In this document: in pieces, positions 1-5,982 of the stretch
How the letters are laid out: every line of letters starts with the position of its first letter
Position numbering within the stretch: position 1 is the first letter of the stretch
DNA from: Clostridium sp. CAG:167
Lineage (GTDB): Bacteria; Bacillota; Clostridia; Lachnospirales; Lachnospiraceae
Direction of reading: 5' to 3'
Length of the DNA stretch: 6,609 nt
Assembly (NCBI GenBank): GCA_000433735.1
Contig: HF998258.1
Coordinates: forward strand, 1 to 6,609
Made by a program: the position numbers and the translations under genes
The notes under the pieces: model-generated
Databases searched by the model: none
What the model was told of the DNA's origin: nothing
What the model saw: the letters and a program-made list of their open reading frames with translations, nothing else

Positions 1-342
1 CGCCCCGCCTCTCCCCCATACCAATCTGAGATAAAACGGCTGGATGCCAGACTACACCGGGCCAGGGAAGCCTATCTGGCCGGTGTTGATTCTCTGACAG
101 AATACGAAAAGCAAAAAAACATCCTTGAAAGAGAGCGCGAAACGCTGTTACAGCAGTCAAAATCATTCACTGAACCCGCTTCCGTCCCCCTCACTGCCAA
201 ACAGCTTCTGGAAAAACTGTCGTCCTCCGCTGATCCTTTATTTTTGCGGGATGCCCTGCGACAAATCCTGCGCTACATGAAATACGACAAAGAAACCAGC
301 GAATTTCATTTTTATTATAAAGGACCAACGAATATCTCCTGA
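1..342 (+). CDS. Large serine recombinase, C-terminal fragment (5' end outside window)
   Basis: An open frame runs from base 1 to a TGA at 340-342 (113 codons). It carries the C-terminal tail typical of large serine recombinases of phages, ICEs and skin-like elements: a charged coiled-coil stretch with RLDARLHRAREAYLAGVDSL, then EYEKQKNILERERETLL, and the terminal ILRYMKYDKETSEFHFYY strand. In the family this region follows the recombinase and zinc-ribbon domains and helps control synapsis and direction of att recombination. The catalytic serine domain would lie upstream, out of view. The gene points directly at a truncated cotJC-like gene on the same strand, the usual position of such an integrase at one end of its element. 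Whether the protein is intact cannot be judged. A transposase of the TnpX/Tn4451 type is the main alternative within the same family. Confidence 0.85.
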   Translation, partial: RPASPPYQSEIKRLDARLHRAREAYLAGVDSLTEYEKQKNILERERETLLQQSKSFTEPASVPLTAKQLLEKLSSSADPLFLRDALRQILRYMKYDKETSEFHFYYKGPTNIS

Positions 343-375
343 TATTTCCTATCACTTTCTGCTATTTGGTGGTCC
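322..375. other. Candidate attachment-site junction (element end / cotJC)
   Basis: The boundary between recombinase and cotJC sequence falls here. A perfect 6-bp inverted repeat, AATATC (331-336) and GATATT (341-346) with a 4-base spacer, straddles the recombinase stop codon. A looser outer pair is GGACC (322-326) and GGTCC (371-375), the latter in the conserved GGP codons of cotJC. Recognisable CotJC homology starts at about 359-368. Large serine recombinases use att sites of about 40-50 bp with imperfect dyad symmetry, so a hybrid att site is expected here. The exact crossover cannot be placed without the other end or an uninterrupted relative. Confidence 0.4.
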
Positions 376-889
376 GGATGGAGAACTGGGAGCCTCCCAG
401 CGGTATCTGTCCCAACGATACTCCAACACCAACCGAAAAGTCTGCGGTGTACTGACCGACATAGGTACAGAAGAACTGGGGCACGCCGAAATGATCTGTG
501 CCATCGTCCACCAGCTTACCAGAGATCTGACCCCTGAACAGATTAAGGAACAGGGATTTGCCGACTACTATGTGGACCATACTGTGGGCATCTGGCCTCA
601 GTCTGCCGGAGGCGTTCCTTTCAACGCCTGTGAGTTCCAGTCCAAAGGTGATCCCATCACCGACCTGACAGAAGACATGGCGGCTGAGCAGAAGGCTCGT
701 TCTACCTACGATAACATCCTTCGCCTTGTGAAGGATCCGGAAGTTTGTGATCCGATTCGTTTTCTCCGCCAGCGGGAATTAGTGCATTTCCAGCGTTTTG
801 GCGAAAGTCTCCGGCTGGTGCAGGATGATCTTAATAAGAAAAATTTCTACGCCTACAATCCGGACTTTGACAAACAGTTCTGTAAATAA
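359..889 (+). CDS. cotJC: CotJC-like manganese catalase, 5'-truncated at element junction
   Basis: The product is a non-haem di-manganese catalase of the spore-coat CotJC type, a family that dismutates hydrogen peroxide and in sporeformers is part of the inner coat. The reading frame is recognisable from about 359-368 (LLFGGPDGELGASQRYLSQR) to TAA at 887-889, about 176 residues; intact relatives are about 190-200. All expected metal ligands remain: Glu of GPDGEL (383), Glu and His of EELGH (473 and 482), Glu of AAEQKA and His of ELVHFQRF. The missing part is about 20 N-terminal residues. The frame is open back only to a stop at 278-280 and has no ATG or GTG before 491. Starting at 491 would delete three ligands, so the fragment as it stands is probably not translated into active enzyme. 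It could be restored if the upstream recombinase element excises, or be a pseudogene. The cotJC symbol is assigned from motif resemblance. Confidence 0.82.
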   Translation: MLFGGPDGELGASQRYLSQRYSNTNRKVCGVLTDIGTEELGHAEMICAIVHQLTRDLTPEQIKEQGFADYYVDHTVGIWPQSAGGVPFNACEFQSKGDPITDLTEDMAAEQKARSTYDNILRLVKDPEVCDPIRFLRQRELVHFQRFGESLRLVQDDLNKKNFYAYNPDFDKQFCK

Positions 890-917
890 CAGACCACTGT
901 CAGTCAGATAACAAATC

Positions 918-987
918 AAAAAAGTTCCCCTGCCTTTTAATGTGACAACTCACTTCGTACACATCAAAGAGCGAGGGGAACTTTTTT
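918..987. terminator. Bidirectional intrinsic terminator between cotJC and the ASST operon
   Basis: A perfect 14-bp inverted repeat pairs 918-931 (AAAAAAGTTCCCCT) with 974-987 (AGGGGAACTTTTTT). Read on either strand the stem ends in six T's, so it can terminate both the plus-strand cotJC and the minus-strand sulfotransferase genes. The 42-base loop is long for a terminator but has a weak inner stem, ATGTG (940-944) with CACAT (960-964) and flanking CTTT/AAAG. The TAA of the minus-strand gene (986-988) sits inside the T tract. Confidence 0.85.
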
Positions 988-2566
988 AGAAAATATTCCA
1001 CTTATATTTCATAACACGGTAGGCATACCGCTTTGCCTTATACCGATACATACAGATCAGCCGTCCCTGGCTGTCATATTCTCCGTAGGTGTGATCCATA
1101 CCGCTGCTGAATGTAATGTTTCCATCCACATGCTGCACGCCACTGACTACACTGGAATACGGCACCTTAAAGGACTGCACCAGCTGATATGTTTTTTTCG
1201 TTTCGTCCACCAGGTACTTGTAATAGTAAGATGCTTTTCCCTTCCGGTAAGAGCCTACTCCTTTGTATTTCTTCCAGTTGAACTTTGGCAGAGTCTTGGC
1301 ACTTCCAAAATTGTTGTTATACATATACAGATAATACTGTCCCGCCGGCAACGACGGATCTTTCTCCACTGTAATGGTATGCTGTCCCGCATGGCCTACA
1401 AAATTTTTTCCCACCCGCTTCAGCAGATACTTAGACAACTTGGTTCCTTTGTACAAAGTTCCGCTGTGAATGATGTACGAGATCTTTGCCTTGCCATACA
1501 AGTTGCTTATTTTAATAAGGGAACTTTCTTCCCGGCTGCTGACGATCAATTCGTTTTTACTGATGAGATCCAGGGAATTCAGATGCAGCCAGTCCAGTTC
1601 CGTGCCGCCATAGGTATTTTTACCGCCCTTGCGCTGCACATGTTTTTTCCTGGAGGCTGACATAAGGGAAGCAAAATCAGCCAGTTTCTTTATTTTACCG
1701 GATTTCATATCCACAGAGATCAACACATCTTCTATGGTCTTTTTCTTCTTGTCATTTACCAGACACAGAAGTTTGCCCCGGTAACTGTCATACATAAAAT
1801 CGTGATGAAGCTGATACCCCTTCAAGGTGTAAGTTTTCACAATGTGTCCCAGCCGGTTCATCACAGCGATCTTGTCCAGATCATAGGAAAAAACCCATTT
1901 TCCGTCTACTGTCAGGATCCGGTCTGTCCGGTAATCATTGAGCACCGTGCGTCCCCGGCTCTTTCCCTTGTTGTCATAATAATAAATGTTGGTGGCTGTG
2001 GATTTATCGTGGCCAAACATAGCAAAAAATCCATCAGACAGAGCCGCCTGGCTGCTGCCCTTTTTCACTTTGGTAATGGCCGGGATCACCTTGTCCTTAG
2101 GCATCTTCACTGTAAACCGTTTTGTCTTTTTCAGAGTTCCCTGGCCATCGTAAAACCGCAGTTCCACCTGATTGGTCCGGCCGGAAGCCAGCCCAGGTAT
2201 CAGGTATTCATTAATGTTTCTCAGAGTTTTCCCGCCGCCTCCACAAGTTCCTTTCACCGTAGAGGCTCCTTTAGCAGCAATGGTGTACTCTGCATAATAT
2301 CCTTCTGCCGACCGGGCGTAAAAATAAATGGATGTGCTGAGGGTTCCGTAAGGATTTTTTACCAGAAGAGGCTTTTCTATCGTGTAGGAACTTTTCTTCA
2401 TCCTGCTTAATTTCTTTGTCACTTCCTGCTGGTATTTTTTTGTGTAGACATTCTTTGTGCTGTGTTTGATAGTGTAAACCTTGGCGGAAGATGTATTGTG
2501 TCCCCCAAACACCGCCAGTGCTGCAAACGCAAGGAAAATCCACGCAATTTTACTGCTCTTTTTCAT
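986..2566 (-). CDS. Arylsulfate sulfotransferase (ASST family), secreted, downstream copy
   Basis: The 526-residue product belongs to the PAPS-independent arylsulfate sulfotransferases (Arylsulfotransferase family), which move sulfate from one phenolic sulfate ester to another phenol outside the cytoplasm through a sulfo-histidine. Residues 1-28 form a signal peptide (KK, hydrophobic core, SSA before K29). A beta-rich N-terminal domain follows to about 155, then the propeller catalytic domain. Active-site-like motifs are HHDF (His254/255), DWLHLNS (His328), SSREES (Arg345) and GHAGQHT (His396), matching by motif E. coli AssT His252, His356, Arg374 and catalytic His436. The start at 2566 is preferred over an in-frame ATG at 2587 because AGGAG lies 6 bases upstream. 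It overlaps the end of the upstream paralogue by 17 bases, suggesting translational coupling. The protein is unusually Lys/Tyr-rich. Family is confident; natural donor and acceptor are unknown. Confidence 0.9.
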   Translation of the reverse strand: MKKSSKIAWIFLAFAALAVFGGHNTSSAKVYTIKHSTKNVYTKKYQQEVTKKLSRMKKSSYTIEKPLLVKNPYGTLSTSIYFYARSAEGYYAEYTIAAKGASTVKGTCGGGGKTLRNINEYLIPGLASGRTNQVELRFYDGQGTLKKTKRFTVKMPKDKVIPAITKVKKGSSQAALSDGFFAMFGHDKSTATNIYYYDNKGKSRGRTVLNDYRTDRILTVDGKWVFSYDLDKIAVMNRLGHIVKTYTLKGYQLHHDFMYDSYRGKLLCLVNDKKKKTIEDVLISVDMKSGKIKKLADFASLMSASRKKHVQRKGGKNTYGGTELDWLHLNSLDLISKNELIVSSREESSLIKISNLYGKAKISYIIHSGTLYKGTKLSKYLLKRVGKNFVGHAGQHTITVEKDPSLPAGQYYLYMYNNNFGSAKTLPKFNWKKYKGVGSYRKGKASYYYKYLVDETKKTYQLVQSFKVPYSSVVSGVQHVDGNITFSSGMDHTYGEYDSQGRLICMYRYKAKRYAYRVMKYKWNIF

Positions 2567-4220
2567 AATACACTCCTGTAAAATCATATTTGATCACCCG
2601 GTATGCGTACCGGCTGGCTTTGTAAGTATAGGTGCAGATCATCTTTCCGTCTTTGTCATATTCTCCGTAAGTATGATCCATACCGCTGCTGAATGTAATA
2701 TTGTTTCCTATGTAGTTCACACCGCTGACCACACTGGAGTACGGAACGGCAAACTGCTGTACCATCTCATAGGTTTTCTTCTTTTCATCCACCAGGTACT
2801 TGCAAAAATAAGAAGCTGTTCCTTTTCGGTAAGTTCCCACTCCCGGATACAGACTCCAGTCAAAATCCGGCAGAGTTTTGGCACTTCCAAAATTATTGTT
2901 ATACATATACAGATAGTATTGTCCTTCCGGCAGCGACGGATCCTTTTCTACCGTAATGGTATGCTGGCCGGCATGTCCCACAAAATCTCCTTTTTGTTTC
3001 AGCAGATATTTTTCCAGTCCGGTGCCTTTGTAAAGGGACCCGCTGTGAATCAGGTAGTCAATCTTCGGATTGGTATAAATGTCCTTCACTTTAATAAGCA
3101 CACTTTCCTCCCTGCTGCTGAAAATACCGTCGTTCTCATTGATGAGATCCAGGGAATTCAGGTGCAGCCAGTCTAACTCCGTGCCACCATAAGTATTTTT
3201 TCCACCTTTCCTCTGGACATGTTTCTGTCTTGATTCTTTCATCAGGACTTCAAAATCCACCAGCTCCCGTACTTTACCCGTGGCGTAATCAACACTGATC
3301 AGCACATCTTCAATGGTATCCTTATCGGTGTCATTCACAAGACACAGCAGTGTATTTTTGTCCTTGTCATACATAAAATCATGATGAAGTTCATATTTTC
3401 CCAGATTTATAGTCCGCTCTACCCGTCCCAGCCGGTTCACCACTGCCAGGTCTGTCAGGCTGTAGGAAAAAACCAATTTGCCGTCGATTGTAAGAATCCG
3501 GTCTGTCCGGTAATCATTTAATGGCGTTTTGCCACGGCTCACACCGTCATTATCATAATAATAAATATTGACGGCTTTGGATTTATCATGCCCCATCACC
3601 GCAAATAAACCGTCTGTAAGAGCCTGTTTGCTCTCTCCTTTTTCTACTTTCAGGATCTTTGGCACTTCTTTATCGGAGTTTAGCTTCACGGTGTAACTTT
3701 TGCTGACAAGAAGTTTGTCCTTTTCATCATAAAATGACATCTGTATCTCATTGGTCCTGCCTGTGGCCAGTCCTGTCAGCAGGTACTCATGTTCTTTTGT
3801 CACCTTGCCGCTGCCATCATTTACAAGTCGGTGTTTTACCACACTTCCTTTGTCCGGTGTAATCTGGCATACCGCATAGCAGGCTTTGTCTGTCTGGGCA
3901 TAATAATAAAAGGATCCGGTGTTAGTTCCATATGGATTCCACACCATCAGTGGATTGTCCGTACCATATGTATTTTTCCCCTTCCAGGCACTTAACTGTT
4001 CATCCACCTCTTTCTGGTAGTCTTCGGTGTAAATATCCGTTTTCGTGTGACGGACCTGCTCCACCTGAAAATCTGCCTGGACCACGCCCGGTTCTTTTGT
4101 GGCTTTGGGCTTTTTCCCCGTATCATTCTGCATCCTGTGCTGCAGCCACAGTTGACACACGAACACAATAGCCAGCACGCATACCACGGCTGCCAAAACA
4201 AAAATCATCTTCTTTTTCAT
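2550..4220 (-). CDS. Arylsulfate sulfotransferase (ASST family), membrane-anchored, upstream copy
   Basis: The 556-residue product is a second ASST-family enzyme and a clear paralogue of its downstream neighbour: long blocks such as YGGTELDWLHLNSLDLI and GHAGQHTITVEKDPSLP are identical. An N-terminal KKK followed by a hydrophobic helix (about residues 5-24) without a good signal-peptidase or lipobox site suggests a signal anchor, with the enzyme outside the membrane after a hydrophilic linker (about 28-60). Catalytic-type residues are His279/280 (HHDF), His353 (DWLH), Arg370 (SSREES) and His420 (GHAGQH, expected sulfate-carrying residue). The N-terminal beta domain covers about 60-180. The ATG at 4220 is preceded by AGGAG at 7 bases. 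It is the first gene of a two-gene operon, divergent from a chemoreceptor. Phenolic sulfates are the family's substrates; the actual ones are unknown. Confidence 0.9.
   Translation of the reverse strand: MKKKMIFVLAAVVCVLAIVFVCQLWLQHRMQNDTGKKPKATKEPGVVQADFQVEQVRHTKTDIYTEDYQKEVDEQLSAWKGKNTYGTDNPLMVWNPYGTNTGSFYYYAQTDKACYAVCQITPDKGSVVKHRLVNDGSGKVTKEHEYLLTGLATGRTNEIQMSFYDEKDKLLVSKSYTVKLNSDKEVPKILKVEKGESKQALTDGLFAVMGHDKSKAVNIYYYDNDGVSRGKTPLNDYRTDRILTIDGKLVFSYSLTDLAVVNRLGRVERTINLGKYELHHDFMYDKDKNTLLCLVNDTDKDTIEDVLISVDYATGKVRELVDFEVLMKESRQKHVQRKGGKNTYGGTELDWLHLNSLDLINENDGIFSSREESVLIKVKDIYTNPKIDYLIHSGSLYKGTGLEKYLLKQKGDFVGHAGQHTITVEKDPSLPEGQYYLYMYNNNFGSAKTLPDFDWSLYPGVGTYRKGTASYFCKYLVDEKKKTYEMVQQFAVPYSSVVSGVNYIGNNITFSSGMDHTYGEYDKDGKMICTYTYKASRYAYRVIKYDFTGVYYEKEQ
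2573..2577 (-). promoter_or_regulatory. Ribosome-binding site of downstream ASST gene
   Basis: On the minus strand AGGAG stands 6 bases before the ATG at 2566-2564. It decides this start over the in-frame ATG at 2587. The site lies inside the last codons of the upstream ASST gene, which ends at 2550, so ribosomes finishing that gene pass directly over it. Confidence 0.75.
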
Positions 4221-4253
4221 CCTATCTCTCCTGTCTGCTTGTTTTTCTCATCA

Positions 4254-4283
4254 TAAATAGTAATCAAATCACTTTTATGTCAA
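4254..4283 (-). promoter_or_regulatory. Putative sigma-A-type promoter of the ASST operon
   Basis: On the minus strand a perfect TTGACA (-35, plus-strand 4278-4283) is followed after 18 bases by TATTTA (4254-4259), a weak -10. TACTAT at a 15-base spacing is an alternative. The start codon is about 35 bases downstream. Only the -35 is convincing. Confidence 0.45.
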
Positions 4284-4291
4284 AATTTGTA

Positions 4292-4320
4292 TTTACGAAT
4301 TTTATATTAAATGTTAAAAT
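4292..4320 (+). promoter_or_regulatory. Putative sigma-A-type promoter of the chemoreceptor gene
   Basis: TTTACG (4292-4297) and TAAAAT (4315-4320) are separated by 17 bases in an AT-rich stretch, 38 bases before the ATG. The overlapping TATAAC (4320-4325) could be an alternative -10. I see no good motility-sigma (SigD/FliA) site. With the divergent ASST promoter this fills the 138-base intergenic region. Confidence 0.4.
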
Positions 4321-4344
4321 ATAACCGTACATTTAGTTAAGAAT

Positions 4345-4349
4345 GGAGG
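4345..4349 (+). promoter_or_regulatory. Ribosome-binding site of chemoreceptor
   Basis: A full GGAGG stands 9 bases before the ATG at 4359 and supports that start. Confidence 0.8.
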
Positions 4350-4358
4350 ATATATAAC

Positions 4359-5906
4359 ATGGAACTAAAGGAAAAACAGATTCAAGAACAGAATTCCACA
4401 GCGCGTTTTGTCAGCACTGTGATCTGTATCAGTCTCTTGGTGGTTTCTGCTATGACTTTCATCAGAGTGATCCACCCGGTGATCGTTGTACGAAGCGTCA
4501 TCATCTTATTGACTATCATTATTAATTTTGTAGCACCAAAGATCATTAAGAGCGGCAAGGCATGCCGGCACATACTGAACATAACCACTTATCTTTCGTA
4601 TGCCGTGACACTGTTTACCGCCAGCAATATGTACATGTACACCTATGTGTATCTGATCGCTATAATGATCATGATCTACTGTGACCGCAAACTTCTGGCA
4701 CTTTCCGGTATTCTGGCATCTGTTACCATCGGAGCATTTTTCACCTATCATCTCCTGACAGGCTCTCCAAATTTAACACTGGACATTGCCATTGTACAGG
4801 AACTGATCGTAGTTGTTTCCGCTTTTACAGCCTATGCCATCATCCGTCTACAAGAACGTCACAACAGCGAGATCCTCATTGAGATTGAGCGTCGTGCCTC
4901 CGAGCAGCATATGGTTGCCAGCGAGATCATGCAGCATGCCAAAGATCTGACAGAGCAGTTTGAACATGCAATGCGCTGTTATGAAGACCTGAACAGTGGC
5001 ATGGATAAGAGCCACTCCGCTATCAGCGAAATTGATACTAGTTCCAAACAGACCGCGGAATCTATTTCTTATCAGACGGACCAGACACTGGAGATCCAGA
5101 ATCATATTAAAAAAGTGGACGGTGTTACCGCTACTATGAGCGATATTTCCGCTACTACCAAGCAAGCCGTTGAAGAAGGCGTGGCACTGATCGAACAGTT
5201 GAAAGCGAAATCCAAAGATGTGGCACTGATCAGCCATGACACAGAAGTTGCTACCAGAGATCTGAACAACAGTATCCACAAGGTAGAGGAGATTACAGAT
5301 ACGATCCTTGGTATTTCCAACCAGACGAATCTCCTGGCGCTGAACGCTTCTATCGAGGCTGCCAGAGCCGGCGAGGCTGGTAAAGGATTTGCCGTTGTGG
5401 CAGATGAGATCCGTAACCTGTCTGAAGAAACGCAGCAGGCTACCGAGCAGATTTCAGCTATCATCGCCCAACTTACCGCTGTTGCGGAAGATGCATCCGG
5501 CAAAATGTCCAAGTCCGCTGCCTATGCAGAAGAGCAGAACGATATGATCGCTAAGACAGAAGTGAAACTTACAAACATTCAGACAAACTCCGATCATTTG
5601 TTTGAAAATGTAGCAACCGTAAAAACTTCTGTAGATGATGTTCTGAAAGCCAATGCCGCTATTTCAGACAGTATCACAGATCTTTCCGCTGTCAGCCAGC
5701 AGGTTGCTGCTTCTACCGGAAGTACCCTTTCCATCAGTGCCACCAACATGGATGCGTTACATAGACTAAACGAATCTCTCAACGCTATTGAGACGATCTC
5801 CCAGAAAATGTTTGCACTGATCGAGTCTTCAGATGACCTCAACGACAGTGCAGATGATACCACTGATGCACAGACTTCTGAAACAAACGAAACTGTAAGC
5901 GAATAA
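4359..5906 (+). CDS. Methyl-accepting chemotaxis protein, six-TM, no HAMP
   Basis: The 515-residue product is a chemoreceptor that would signal to CheA/CheW. The highly conserved hairpin tip lies at residues 319-352: [20 protein letters not shown] followed by [17 protein letters not shown]. Long helical arms flank it (about 165-318 and 353-487), rich in Ala/Ser/Glu as in methylation helices. The N-terminal 165 residues are almost all membrane: hydrophobic segments at about 17-36, 41-60, 72-92, 93-107, 111-133 and 141-163, joined by short loops. There is no room for an extracytoplasmic dCACHE-type sensor, and no HAMP domain is evident between the last helix and the coiled coil. The C-terminus is an acidic Ser/Thr/Asp tail without an NWETF-like CheR tether. 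No che or flagellar gene is nearby, so it is an orphan receptor. MCP identity is certain; the ligand is unknown and could be a membrane or intracellular signal. Confidence 0.93.
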   Translation: MELKEKQIQEQNSTARFVSTVICISLLVVSAMTFIRVIHPVIVVRSVIILLTIIINFVAPKIIKSGKACRHILNITTYLSYAVTLFTASNMYMYTYVYLIAIMIMIYCDRKLLALSGILASVTIGAFFTYHLLTGSPNLTLDIAIVQELIVVVSAFTAYAIIRLQERHNSEILIEIERRASEQHMVASEIMQHAKDLTEQFEHAMRCYEDLNSGMDKSHSAISEIDTSSKQTAESISYQTDQTLEIQNHIKKVDGVTATMSDISATTKQAVEEGVALIEQLKAKSKDVALISHDTEVATRDLNNSIHKVEEITDTILGISNQTNLLALNASIEAARAGEAGKGFAVVADEIRNLSEETQQATEQISAIIAQLTAVAEDASGKMSKSAAYAEEQNDMIAKTEVKLTNIQTNSDHLFENVATVKTSVDDVLKANAAISDSITDLSAVSQQVAASTGSTLSISATNMDALHRLNESLNAIETISQKMFALIESSDDLNDSADDTTDAQTSETNETVSE

Positions 5907-5932
5907 TATACCAATATAACTAAAAAATTAAA

Positions 5933-5982
5933 ACAGCCTGTTGAGACGGTTATTGCACCATCCCAACAGGCTGTATCTTTTT
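5933..5982. terminator. Bidirectional intrinsic terminator between chemoreceptor and LRR gene
   Basis: A perfect 11-bp stem pairs ACAGCCTGTTG (5933-5943) with CAACAGGCTGT (5964-5974). Inner pairs GGT (5948-5950) and ACC (5957-5959) can extend it. A T run (5978-5982) follows on the plus strand, and an A-rich stretch (about 5921-5933) gives T's on the minus strand. It separates two convergent genes. Confidence 0.85.

Larger units (their letters stand above)
986..4220 (-). repeat. Tandem duplication of ASST genes
   Basis: The two adjacent coding regions are homologous over nearly their whole length and also similar at DNA level. For example, 1300-1390 and 2880-2970 align almost base for base around the GQYYLYMYNNNFGSAKTLP codons. 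Offset is about 1.58 kb. Divergence is greatest in the N-terminal leader and linker. This is a gene duplication that kept the active site, not a recent identical repeat. Confidence 0.85.

Noticed and set aside
491..889. ATG at 491 as the true start of the manganese catalase
   Set aside because: The conserved family sequence, including the ligands at 383, 473 and 482, continues upstream in the same frame to about 360, so this ATG is an internal Met of EELGHAEM.
1091..1660. Plus-strand open frame antisense to the downstream ASST
   Set aside because: The opposite strand encodes a full conserved enzyme. A similar antisense frame at 2481-3176 also contains MIHTAAECN only because the two ASST genes are paralogous. 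No ribosome-binding site or recognisable protein was seen.
1802..2410. Second plus-strand antisense frame in the downstream ASST
   Set aside because: It is a shadow of the conserved coding strand, with no domain features and no start signals.
4290..4345. SigD/FliA motility promoter before the chemoreceptor
   Set aside because: TAAA-like sequence is present but there is no GCCGATAA-type -10 at the right spacing; a sigma-A-type pair fits better.
4848..5512. Minus-strand frames inside the chemoreceptor
   Set aside because: They are antisense shadows of a well-conserved MCP signalling domain; their Ser/Ala/Ile-rich content mirrors the coiled-coil codons.
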